From Microvelia longipes (taxonomy: Eukaryota > Arthropoda > Insecta > Hemiptera > Veliidae), in assembly GCA_018340805.1 (NCBI GenBank), contig JACMZG010000008.1, positions 58,874,281-58,938,280 on the forward strand: a stretch of DNA of 64,000 nucleotides. The letters are read 5' to 3'. Within the stretch, counting starts at the first letter, position 1, and every line of letters starts with the position of its first letter. The notes beneath the pieces were generated by a model. It was not told the origin of the DNA, searched no databases, and worked only from the letters and a program-made list of their open reading frames with translations. This document shows positions 1 through 10,225 of this stretch, one piece after another. The position numbers and the translations under genes were made by a program.

Positions 1-727
1 GCTCCTGTCAGCACACCCAGCTGGGTAGGGAATCGACACAATAAAAGATAAAAGATTTGTTTACACATAATATTAAAAATAAATAAATATACAAGGCAAT
101 AAAAAATTGAAATAACTTCATAAATATAAGATCTGAAAATATTAATTAGACTAAGTAAGTAAAATAGTTAATATATAGGGTCTCTTTACGGTGTTACTTG
201 ATGGCGCTGATGATGACCATACAGATGAGTTCAGATGACAGTAATTCCAATCTTGAAGTAGAAGAGAAGAAGCGAGGTACTTACAGGTTGCGAGGTTTAG
301 AAAGATAGTTATGAGTTGTAGAAGTTAGTTAAGAGCTAGTTATGTAAGTTAGATAAGCTCATTCCTCAAGGAGGAGGCTATTAACTTCACTACAAAATTG
401 TTCACACGACCTCGAACGCCCCGAATCTGAAGCCGGGTGAACGGAACGGATGGAAAACAGTTAAGTTCAGGTCTAGTAGCTGCACACTTAGCTAGATCAT
501 TTGAATACCGGACAAAAACGTAAAAGATGAAGTTAGTGTTATGAATAAACTTGAACAGAAAAGTTATTTAGATCGCACTTGAACACCACGGAGTTGTGTA
601 ACACAAATTTTTATGTTAAATACCAGCTAACCTTATATTGTAGAAAGAAAATTGTCTCATATCAGAATTCCAAATCCCGTGATAAAAAATTGCATGAATC
701 CCTTATAGATCATTCTAATCCTCTAGT
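1..727. other. No gene recognised
   Basis: No conserved reading frame, RNA gene or repeat that I can name. It lies upstream of the gypsy pol relic and could hold eroded LTR or gag sequence, but nothing in it shows this. Confidence 0.4.
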
Positions 728-728
728 A

Positions 729-790
729 CAGTGGTTCTTAACCTTTTTTCACTTACTGCCCCCTTTTTGATTCTTTTTCCATCGCCTCCT
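729..790 (+). mobile_element. Possible hAT-type transposon terminus
   Basis: The stretch opens with CAGTGGTTCTTAACCTTTT, which resembles the CAGTGGTTCT terminal inverted repeats of many hAT transposons and their MITEs. The matching opposite end is not visible, because sequence resembling gypsy pol begins about 100 bases downstream. If real, it is a one-ended remnant. The evidence is only the terminal motif. Confidence 0.3.
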
Positions 791-884
791 TTATTAATAA
801 GGGAAAGGTTTTCACACATTTTCAAAGAGGATCATATGTGTGCACTTAGCATACCAAGGAATAAGTTTAACTACTCTCTTTAAA

Positions 885-2095
885 CCAGTCAACCAGTGTT
901 CTCTAAACCCAGAAGATTAACACCAGCACAACTAAAAATAGCCAAACAATATTTCCAGCAAATTATGGAAGCAGGCGTCGACCATCTAAATTCCTCTGAA
1001 GTAGCTCCCTTCATATGGTTCCTATAAAAGATTATTCGTGGTCATCCCATCGCTATGTATAACCATCCCAGATATGTATCCATTATCCCATACTTATGAC
1101 TTCAATCACCACATTGATAGCAGTAATATTTTTTCGATACTCTATTTAGTCAAAGCTTATCACCAGATGTCAATAGAGCCAACAGACATATAAAAAATAT
1201 CTATCACAACACCATTTGGTCTTTTCGAATTTGTCAGAATGTTTTTGATCTCTGAAATTCAGGCCAAACGTTTCAACATTTTTCCCAAGAAATATTTGGT
1301 GATCTGTCTTTCGTTTTTGTATATAGACGTTGTCTTAATGTCATCCAAGTCATCAGAGGAACATCTACAACATTTAGGCATAATATCCAAACGTATGGCC
1401 GCACATGGTTTAAGCACCAACACAACTAAATGTGGATTCGGAAAACCAAAGTGAATTTTTGGCTACACTACTTCAGCCGATAGAATTAAACCAAGCTCAC
1501 TGCAACAATCCATAATTTTAATCTACCCGCGGCAATAAAAGATTTAGATTATTAAGACGTTTTCTTGGTATGCTTAACTTTGATCGCCGTTTCATTCCAG
1601 ATGCTGCTTGCTTCAGCTCAAGCCTCACATTTAATTGAGGGTCGAAAAATAACTCACCGACCACAGACCGCTAACCTTTTCTAAAAAAAAACTCGACGAC
1701 GTATCACAGCGACCAGCACGCCAACTTAGCTTTATATCTAAATTCACTTGTGATATTCAACACATTTCAGGTGAACAAAATATTGTAGCCGATCATCTTT
1801 TTAGATTGGAGGTGATTAAGTCACCAGATACGCCTATCGAATTTGCTGTCATCGCAAAGATCTTCAAAATATTCTTTAAGTTCCTAAAACAAATTTATCA
1901 CTGTATCTCACGAGTGTTCCAGGTTATACCTACAAACTGTGCAATACAGAAAATAGGCCCTTTATACCACAACAATGTCGGCGCAACCTTTTTTTTTTAA
2001 AAAAAAACACAACTTATCTCACCCTAGCTCAAAACGAACTTTTCTTCAGATTACCCAGCGTTTTGTGTGGCCGTCTTTAAAAAAAGGATAGGTTA
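885..2095 (+). pseudogene. Ty3/gypsy pol relic (RT, RNase H, start of integrase)
   Basis: Translating across several frames gives a collinear Ty3/gypsy pol. About 900-1010 reads as the RT N-terminus (FSKPRRLTPAQLKIAKQYF, then SSPLHMVP). The RT core follows, with TPFGLFEFVRM near 1210 and FVYIDVVLMSS at about 1313-1345. The usual Y-x-D-D catalytic box is YIDV here, so one catalytic aspartate is lost. FLGMLNFDRRFIP near 1565 is the RT-RNase H connection. RQLSFISKFTCDIQHISG with VADHLFRLE at 1720-1810 is the RNase H C-terminus. NRPFIPQQCRRN, HNLSHP and ITQRFVWPSLKKG (about 1950-2090) match the linker and zinc-binding head of integrase. Stops and frameshifts are numerous and most of RNase H is deleted. 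The relic is cut at about 2095 by another repeat. No LTR was identified. Confidence 0.9.
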
Positions 2096-2099
2096 TTGT

Positions 2100-2320
2100 A
2101 GTCTAAAAAGTCTGATTTTGTGCCAAATTTCTACTCTATCATAAACGCAGCGGGAGTTATGACACAGATAGACACATACACACACTCAGACAGCAGAATA
2201 AAAACCACTCAAAACGTTATGAAAATACCTGAAACGGATAGATATGATGAAATCTCGGTTTTTAGGGTGCACACAATACGTTTTCTAATACCTTCAGTAG
2301 TAGGTAAGGGAATTTACCTA
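2100..2320 (-). repeat. 5S-block repeat family, head fragment
   Basis: Read on the minus strand this matches the first third of the dispersed ~0.7-kb repeat seen complete at 54936-55653 and 17000-17749. Shared landmarks are the CACACATAC/CAGACAG run, the GAAAC(C/A)G..CTGAAACGGATA block and the hexanucleotide-rich end near 2280-2310. The 5S-like segment is not included. It directly abuts the gypsy relic. Confidence 0.6.
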
Positions 2321-3705
2321 ATTTTGTTTGTACTTACTCAGAGCGAAGGTCCTTATCTCTATCTAAAGTAGAACCTGCCGGGTAAATATCTTAATGAGCT
2401 CCCTACCAGGTTCTAAATGTGAAATTATTTTATTATGTATATTAACTTGATACATTTAAGAGTTGTTAAGTATATTATAACTGTGAAAAGGAGTTTTTTT
2501 CTTGTCGTAGAGTTAGTAGGAGACATGCCTCACTGAAACGTCTGATATATGCTGTATATAGAGCAGGGATATCTAGGTAGATGTGATAAGACATATAGTA
2601 GCTAGCACTGTAAGGTTATATAGTGTAGGTTACAGGGTTTAGTTGCAGTTGCCCTTATATCGCCCTACCACCGCCAAGTGAGAAGGAAAGAGACAGAAAA
2701 TCAATACCAAGAAGCTCCTGGGTGTATCATCCCTATAACCTTACTCTCTTAGATAACCTCTCAGCATATACAAACACAATAACTTTCTTATCTATATCCC
2801 CTTCGATTGATAACCTCCCAATTATTAATTCTCTAAAACAGCGGTGAAAATCTCTTTCCTTCACTTCCTATCCATTCAGATATAAAGACATTACAAAACA
2901 TCGACATTTGGCTTTATTAAACCATCTATAAAACCGGAATCTTTTCATTTAATTTAACTTTTGAAACTTCTACTTTTTAACCTTTAGTTTAAACCTTGTT
3001 TACTGAATAATCGAATTTGCTTGATATAATTAAGCTAGTGAATTATTTAAGTGATATTATATACGTTGAGTATTACATATTTCATATGCCTAGTAAAACA
3101 TGGAAGATGTGCCATAATTAAATTCATACAACTCGGTTTAAGGCTCTACCTCCAAAATATCGACTCCTTAGGGTTTAAAATTTTCAATATTGGATTATCA
3201 AAGAAATAGGGATGATCTTCTATTAAAAACATTTATATTAGACGCAAGCAGTGATGCCCTAGCTTTTGATGCCCTAGATCATTTGACGACTACAAAAAAA
3301 TAAAATTTGTTAAACATTTGTAACATCAAGAAAGTCCTTATTTTTTTTTTAAATATTTGTGTCTATTGGTCGATTTTAAAGCAGTGCTTTATGATTGCTT
3401 GGGACTAATTTCCTCGTTTCCAAGTTAACCATTAAAAATGAAAATATTAAATTGTTAGTTTTGATTTTTACTAAGAATACAATAATAAATATTTTCAAAT
3501 TAATTGGATAATTCTGAGCAAAACACAACAATTTAGTATTACTTTAGAGCACATCTATCTGAATTCCTATTTCTTTATAAAAATCTCTTTATTTATGAAA
3601 GCTTTATAGCGCAATTTTATAATCTACGAATATTCTAAAATATCTGCGATATGTTAGAACGGACCTCAGTTAAACAAATAAGGTGTCTATTTTGACATAT
3701 GTTGT
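2321..3705. other. No gene recognised
   Basis: AT-rich sequence without a convincing ORF, RNA gene or repeat shared with the rest of the window. Some short GTAGGTTA-like repeats lie near 2580-2640, too degenerate to interpret. Confidence 0.4.
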
Positions 3706-3708
3706 AGA

Positions 3709-4233
3709 GTCAAGGATCTTTAATGCAGGGGATGACGCACTAAGTCGATTTGCCATAAAGAAGTGACCCCATCGAAAACCAAAAAATAGAGATTCAACAC
3801 GAAACACACGTCAAAAACTGACTGCTTGGTACAATTGCGCATGCTTACAATTCTTATAACAGCGCCAGGTCTTAATTTTTGAGGCAAACTTACCTCAATA
3901 GTTTCCCATTGTTTTATTACTTTGAGAAGGTTATTAAACACGCTTAAATTATCACTCACCTGAGGTGGCTAAGTATAGTCCAAAATTTAAAATTAAATAA
4001 GCACAAATGATTAACAAGCACCACAATATGCAACAATCACGAAAAGCACAGAAGAAAGTTGAGAAGCAAACTAGACAGCCTTGCTACATAACCTGCGTTT
4101 GACGCCTCTTTTTCATTATAACCATGGGGAAGGTAAGTTTGCTCCTATTTCTCTATCTCATTAATTTCTTTGACCATGGGGTAGAAAGTTCCTTTATTCG
4201 TGTCATCTCTTTATTCAAGATCCTTGGTTAGAG
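3709..4233. mobile_element. MITE-like element, copy 1
   Basis: This ~0.5-kb stretch recurs at 9090-9510 in the same orientation. Shared blocks include CCCATCGA(G)AA, ACACA(C/T)GTCAAAAAC, TGCGCATGCTTACAA, the GAGAAGGTTAT segment, GCACAGAAGAAAGTTGAG and ATTACATAACCTGC. Its ends look inverted: GTCAAGGATCTTTAAT at the left and ATTCAAGATCCTTGG at the right. No coding capacity is visible. A non-autonomous DNA transposon is the simplest reading, but the superfamily cannot be assigned. Confidence 0.6.
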
Positions 4234-4384
4234 TAAACCTCTTTTATTTAAAAAGTTTGATTAGAGCATACGGTAATTTATTTTTGGAAACAACAATTTT
4301 GAATTTTAAGAAATTTGATACCAAAATCACCATATTCCGACAATTTAACGGTATGTTCTAATTTAATTTTTCAAAGTTACCAAA

Positions 4385-5055
4385 AGTAGTAAAGTTACCT
4401 GAGCGGTTTTTTCAAAGTTGTCTGTCTGTATGTGTGTGTGTCTGTTATCATCATAGCGCCCAATGTATTCATGCTAGGGAGTTGATATTTTGTACAATAA
4501 TCAGTCTGCCGCTGTAGTTTTGCTATTCGGAAAATATTTTTATTATAAAGACTCATTATAATTTCAAAAAGTCATAAAACACGGAAAAATGATGCGATCC
4601 GATTTGGCACGCATGTAGTATAAGACTGACATATGTGCTCACTTTCATTTAATTATCAGTATTAGTTCAATATTTATGGAATGAATAGTATGTTTTGTAA
4701 AAATTTGGAAAAAACCAATTGATTTGAAATTTGGTACAGATGTATTCCTTAAAGTAATAAATAAGTGTACCAAGTTTTATTGTAGTAAAACAAGTCTATA
4801 TTATGATTTTTGGGTTGATGGATCATAAAGTTAAGCAGCATCGAGGTGGTCAGTGCCTGGATGAGTGACGCTAGGAATGAAACAAATCTATTTACTATTG
4901 AGGACGAGCTAAGCGGAGTCCGAAGACGTTGTTGCAGTTTAAATTTTAGCGACTTGTATTTCTGAGGACCAGTGAAGCTAGTCCGAAGCTGGGAGGATGA
5001 GCGTAGCGAATCCGATGTAACTAGGAAAGTTCCGAGGTACCCAATTTTTTAAAGA
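4385..5055 (+). repeat. 5S-block repeat family, near-complete copy a
   Basis: Member of a dispersed repeat with a fixed order: a (TG)-rich head near 4430, a CAGTCTGCCGCTGTAG block, a TGATGCGATCCGAT block, a 5S rRNA-like segment at 4828-4877, then tandem GAGGACGAGC..AGTCCGAAG units (4900-5005), and the end GTTCCGAGGTACCCAATTTTTT. The 5S-like part reads AGTTAAGCAGCATCGAG, GGTCAGTGCCTGGATGAG, TGACGCTAGGAA, which corresponds to box A, intermediate element and box C of 5S genes. No ORF is visible. The oligo-T end could serve as a pol III terminator. Confidence 0.75.
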
Positions 5056-5079
5056 TACAATTTCTTCAATAAAACATAT

Positions 5080-5700
5080 CTATGTCATGCTGGCTCCCTA
5101 TGTACTAGTAAGTAGTAATATGGGGGGAGTGGTAGTAACTACCAGGCAAGTAGGCCACGTTGTTGGGCCCTTTTTGCCAGATCTCTAAGAAAGTGTTATA
5201 CTCCTTTTAATTTCAAGTATAGGTATTATTTCATCTAATCTAGACAGAAGAGCACGTGAATTCTATTGTTCTCTCATGCTGTTGTTCAAGCAATCATTTA
5301 TATTTTCATGACCTTTATAGTCTAGTGAAAACTAGGAAAACACGTGCCCTCAATGTTTAACCAACCTCATACATTTTAAAAACTACAGGGCAGACACACT
5401 TATAGTATTATATTGATCTACTTATGAGGGTCCTAAATTTTGCCTGTTACCCAGTTTCAGTTTAGGCGTAAGGGATCTTTAACGGTTACCTGACAACGCA
5501 CCAGACTCGAGACACCGGCTTTACGTCCCTTTTGAAGACGTGGTATGCAAGAATTTTTATCCTCTCATAAAAATCCAGAGGCCTGTGCTGGGATTTGAAC
5601 CCATGGCGATAATAACACTCGGAGTTTAAGTCATTCATTCAGTGTATTGGCGCTACCTTAACATACACCCGGGTGACTCTGGCTCCTTATGTAAATTAAA
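5080..5700 (-). mobile_element. tRNA-derived SINE, copy 1
   Basis: On the minus strand the element starts near 5700 with a tRNA-like head. GGTTCAAATCCCAGC (complement of 5588-5602) is an exact B-box. It is followed by GGATTTTTATGAGAGGATAA, an AAAAGGGACGTAAAGCC block, AAATTTAGGACCCTCA and, near the 3' end, GGGCCCAACAACGTGGCC. The same order occurs on the plus strand at 14690-15180. Length is about 0.6 kb. No protein is encoded; mobilisation would depend on a LINE partner. Confidence 0.75.
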
Positions 5701-6180
5701 CCATTTTTAGGAAAGTTACGATATATTTAGTAGAAAAACTCTTATCAATTATGTATAAAGCTTTGCAGCCTGATCATATAAACCCGCTTTATATTAGAAC
5801 GAACAACAATTGGACCAAAAATGTGACTATGTAGACCAATAGGTTACACTAAACCCCTTTTATTTAAACGGATCTCAATAAGATTTAAAAGATGACTAAT
5901 CTGCTCTATTGGTACTTCAAGCTAAATAATATCTATGATGTAGTCATGGTTCGTCAAGTACATTCCGAGCTGTAATCAATAACCATGTTATTTAACAATA
6001 TACTATATATTATTTTGGAACAGATCTCGATAATCATAGAACGTGTCTATTCTGATCGGAATTATTTCAGAACGGATCTACGTAAAAGATTGACCATTTT
6101 ATACTAAATAATCCAAGATAAGTAACAATTCTGAAATTTCTCTTAAAATAATATCAACTTGTTCTGATAAAACTCAAATA
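5701..6180. other. No gene recognised
   Basis: AT-rich sequence with several loosely repeated GAACGGATCT/GAACAGATCT motifs. No gene or named repeat can be supported. Confidence 0.35.
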
Positions 6181-6183
6181 GCT

Positions 6184-7905
6184 AATATTTTTTCAATCAG
6201 TATACAGACTTTCCTCCTCCAACTAATCCTTCTCCCGAAGTTCGTGTTCCTCCTCCTTTTTTATCGTATCAATCCTATACAATTGCTTAAAATGTTAAAA
6301 CAGTTTTAGTGCCGGTCCTGATAATATACTAGCTTTGTTGTCCGTTAAAAACGCCTTATACTTGGCTCCAGTTTTTTTAGATATTTAATAATGTAGTATC
6401 TCTGTTAAAATGTTACCTTCTTTATGGGAATCAAGCCTACATTATTCCCTCTCAACAAATTAGGTGATAAATGCTTAGCATCCAGATTACAGACCATATC
6501 TATTGCTGCTCTTTAATAAAGTGTTTGAAGGACTTTTGCTTGCACATATCGATAAATATTTATCTCCCTCCCCGTCGTCTCGTCAACATGGGTTTAGTAG
6601 ATCTCTAAAAGATCTACTATTACAAATCTTAGTCAGTTTTCTCTCGCCTGGTTGGTTTCTGGTTTGTTTTCAAGATGTCAAAATTGATGTAGTGTATTTT
6701 CAACTTAAGTAAAGCTTTTTGATGTTGTTGACCATGGTATTTTACTAAGCAAGCTGTACACGAATGACTTTCATCCCGACATTTGTTGTGTTAAAGGTTT
6801 CGAATGCTCTCTCACTCAGTTCTTAACTACATCTGGGGTACATTCAAGGCTCCAGATTAGTCCTAGGATTTTTAGGTTTGATGATGAATGTAAGTTCTGT
6901 TCTCACTTGTAAGCATGAAATTTTTGCCGACGATCTCAAAATCTGGAAAAAGATATTGACTCATGCTCTGAACTTCAGAATGATATAAAGGCGGTGAGTC
7001 GTTGGGCTGTAAATAATAATCTATATTTTAAACTGTGAAAAATCTAATGTTATTTCTTTTACTCGTAGCTCTAACCCTTTACCATTTTCAATATTCTCTG
7101 TGTGATCTCGGTGTTTATGTTAGACAGCAAGCTTTACTTTGAAAGTCAGTATTGAAATGCATTATTTGTCGTTCTCTCCGTTCTTTAGGTTTTATCAGTT
7201 ATGTTTCTCGTGGTTTCTGATTGTTTTTTATTTCTTTATAAACTTTAGTCCGTCCTATTCTAGAGTTGCTGTGCCTGTGTGGAACAAATCCTCGGTGTTC
7301 ACTAGATCTGATCGAATTGAAGCTGTTCAACGTCGGTTTATAAGAATATGCTATCTTCGTTATTTCTACAACGTTGCCTTTACTCTTATGAAAGATGTGT
7401 AAGAACTTGGTCTTGAATCTCTGAGCTTACGCCGAAGATCGCACGAAGTTCTTTTTCTTAGTAAATGTTTAAAAAATTAAATAGACTGTCCTGAAGTTCA
7501 AAAGCAAGTCTTCATACTCCCTGAAGGTTGCCACCGTGGCAGGTTTCTTTATGTCAAAGAGTTGTCCTTTATTTGTCTTATAGTTCGTTGTGTGTCTTCG
7601 TTAATTCTCTTCCTATTAATAGTTCAACCTTTCTACCATCCAATCCTTAAACAATTATAAAACTATCTTTTTCCTCCTAATTCTAGTTTTTAAATTTTGA
7701 CTTATGTTACTTTTAAGAATGATTTACATATTTTTAACCCTAATTGTTAATTATTGTTTATTGCACTTATAGCTGAAATTGTATTGTTTTTTTTTTAATT
7801 TTATATCGTAATTTATTGCATTAATTTAATGCAATAACTTTATCCTACTTGTAGACATTGTCTGTTAGGGTAACATGTAAAACTTTTTAAATAAATAAAT
7901 TAGTA
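6184..7905 (+). pseudogene. Decayed LINE, Jockey-like reverse transcriptase
   Basis: Reading across frames from about 6184 gives the usual order of a LINE ORF2. It starts with a proline-rich linker (FPPPTNPSPEVRVPP), then AGPDNI and a PYLWQ-type finger region. LFNKVFEGLLLAHIDKYLSP and QHGFSRS follow at 6503-6610. A DLSKAF-like palm segment lies near 6705-6725 and the catalytic box EIFADDLKIW near 6930. The thumb reads AVSRWAVNNNLYFN. The C-terminal domain is at 7250-7450: PVWNKSSVFTRSDRIEAVQR, then ELGLESLSLRRRSHEV. The FADD box is intact but there are many frameshifts and stops, so it is dead. The endonuclease is missing (5'-truncated). The 3' end is probably near 7885-7905, where AAATAAATAAA occurs. 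Confidence 0.85.
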
Positions 7906-7960
7906 GTATAAATTTAAAGTTACATCAAGATCTGCCGGTTATAAGTTATTAGAATAACTT

Positions 7961-8003
7961 ACCACAAAACATAACATAAAAAACGAAATTGTAAACTTAT
8001 GTA

Positions 8004-8048
<45 letters not shown>

Positions 8049-8222
8049 TATATATTATATATATATATATATATCCCAACTATCTGTTTTAATATACTTT
8101 TAGAACTATTTTAAAATTTCTAATTACTTTTGGTTTTCACAATGTTCATTCACTAATTAAAATTAAGCTAAATTAAAATTATTTACCACAAATACATACA
8201 TAAAACCAAATTGTAAACTTAT

Positions 8223-8271
<49 letters not shown>

Positions 8272-8275
8272 TATA

Positions 8276-8318
<43 letters not shown>

Positions 8319-8360
8319 ATATAATATATATATATATATACATACATATATATATTATAA

Positions 8361-8435
<75 letters not shown>

Positions 8436-8540
8436 ACTATCTGTTTTTAAATATACTTTTAGAACTATTTTAGATTTCCTAATTACTTTTGGTTTTCACA
8501 ATGTTCATTCACTAATTATAAATTAAGCTTTAGATTAAAG
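7961..8540. repeat. Two-copy tandem duplication containing (TA)n arrays
   Basis: The same unit occurs twice head to tail. Each begins ACCACAAA..CATA..AAATTGTAAACTTAT (7961 and 8186), runs through a (TA)n array (about 8006-8072 and 8221-8430), and ends with AACTATCTGTTTT, TTTTGGTTTTCACAATG and TTCATTCACTAATT (about 8077-8165 and 8436-8525). The second array is much longer. No coding content. Confidence 0.85.
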
Positions 8541-8789
8541 TAAGATATTTACTTTATCCCCTCTTTGCTTTATAAGTTCTATATTATGTTGTCAAATTAA
8601 CTTGCACTGTAAATGCCACTTTCCTCCCTCGAGAGCCACATGAAAGTTAAGTTATATTTTTATTGTTTTAAAAGGTAATTAAATTGAGGATGGTGAGATT
8701 CTTTTGTCGTTTAACCAATGCGTCTCCATCAGACCAGACTGCTTTCTCCCTCATGTTTTTATTGTATATTATTAAATCGTGTATTACTA

Positions 8790-8955
8790 TTATCATTAAC
8801 AATGTAAAACTTGATGGGTAACGGCTGGGAATAAAACGAATATATTTACTATATAAGGATAAGTGAAGCGAGACTGAAGTTGGAATCATAAATGTAGCGA
8901 ATTCGATATGGTGAGGAAAGTTCCGAGGTACTCCGTACCTGATTATTTTTTAAAG
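8790..8955 (+). repeat. 5S-block repeat family, tail fragment
   Basis: Begins inside the 5S-like block (CTTGATGGGTAACGGCTGGG, about 8810-8829) and carries the family tail: AATAAAACGAATATATTTAC, AGTGAAGCGAG, TGTAGCGAATTCGATA and GTTCCGAGGTACTCCGTACC. The head is missing, as expected for 5' truncation. Confidence 0.7.
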
Positions 8956-9089
8956 TCACAGCTTCCATTAAATAATAACTTTATCTTATTATTTGAGTGA
9001 CAACTATTTGCATTAGTTGACTTATTTTTAATAATTTATTATGCTACAGGGGTGGGAGATTTCAGCTTTAGTATTACCGATTTCTTATC

Positions 9090-9510
9090 GTGTAGGACCA
9101 AGGATGACATGATCCCATCGAGAACAAAAAAGAAGAAAAATCTATATCAAAACACATGTCAAAAACAAATTGCACATGCTTACAACCATTATATACATTA
9201 ACTGCGCAAGTCCTAAATTTAGATGTAAAATTACCTTCCGATGGTTTCTTATTGAGAAGGTTATAAACAAATAATTAAAAGTAATATCGTTTCTTTTTTT
9301 TAATTGTCTTAATTTAATTGACATTACAAGCACCAAAGCTAACTAAAATCACGACAAACACTGAACGACAAGCACAGAAGAAAGTTGAGGAGCCAAACCT
9401 TATTACATAACCTGCATTTCGCACTTTTTTTGTATAACCATTGGAAGGTAAGTGTGCTCCTATTTCTTTTACTCATACAACGTCCATGGGATTAGAAAAG
9501 TTCCTTAATG
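9090..9510. mobile_element. MITE-like element, copy 2
   Basis: Second copy of the element at 3709-4233, same orientation, diverged by substitutions and small deletions. The GCACAGAAGAAAGTTGAG block is at about 9375. The right terminus is less clear than in copy 1. No ORF is conserved between the two copies, so short ORFs here are not genes. Confidence 0.6.
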
Positions 9511-9885
9511 CGTCCGGTGTTTACTATTTGCGGATATAATCCCTAAAGATACGTAAATTGCGGACAAAAATGTAGTCCGAATTGCGGATGTCATTTTTTC
9601 TATTGTTTTTTAATCCTTTTTACTTTTTCTCGCATACTCCATAAGTATATAAAAAAGTATTGTGTTCTTTTTATTCTTTTAATATTCTTTTTTTATTGAA
9701 TTTTAAAAATTAAAAAATACATTTTTCATTGAAGCATACAACATAAAATATTAAGAAAATCAAAATATAATATCATTTCTTTATATATATATTTTGGGAA
9801 AACTTGAAAGAGACTGATTGCACTTATTCAATTATCCTGATTGATTGAGATATAAGTTTTGCCATTTGCTGTAATATAAATGATG
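9511..9885. other. No gene recognised
   Basis: AT-rich sequence with T- and A-runs; nothing identifiable. Confidence 0.4.
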
Positions 9886-9889
9886 ATCC

Positions 9890-10225
9890 TTGTATGGGAC
9901 GATTCACGGCAACCTTCCCTGGCAGGCTCTATGTATAGGGCCACCATGTATTGCAAGCCCGCTTGGTAAGACTGCAGGAATCGCCGTCGCACAATATTTA
10001 CCCTGAGCCCATCAGGCCATATAAGCCTTTTGGCCCATCAGGGTATTCACGTTGCGGGGACAACCTCAAGTGGGTTGCATTCACTATCCTCTGAGAATTA
10101 TTTGAAGTCGATGAAATCTGTTTAATACTAGCACTATTCATATAATCTTAGAGCATAGCCCGGGCTGCGAACTCCGGGATCTCCGGTGCTGAAATCGAGT
10201 GCCTATACGATCACGGCCAGGGAGG
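9890..10225 (-). mobile_element. SINE with tRNA-like head (tRNA-His/Asp-like)
   Basis: On the minus strand the complement of about 10216-10145 reads GGCCGTGATCGTATAGG, which resembles the 5' half and A-box of eukaryotic tRNA-His. GGAGTTCGCAGCCCGG follows at B-box spacing. The anticodon arm cannot be folded convincingly. Downstream is a GC-richer body with CCCTGATGGGCCAAAAGGC and GGTTGCCGTGAATCGTCCC. A degenerate tRNA pseudogene with unrelated flank is the alternative. No second copy was found in the window. Confidence 0.45.

Noticed and set aside
2120..2371. 83-codon ORF at the end of the gypsy relic
   Set aside because: It overlaps the antisense head of the 5S-block repeat, whose other copies do not keep the frame.
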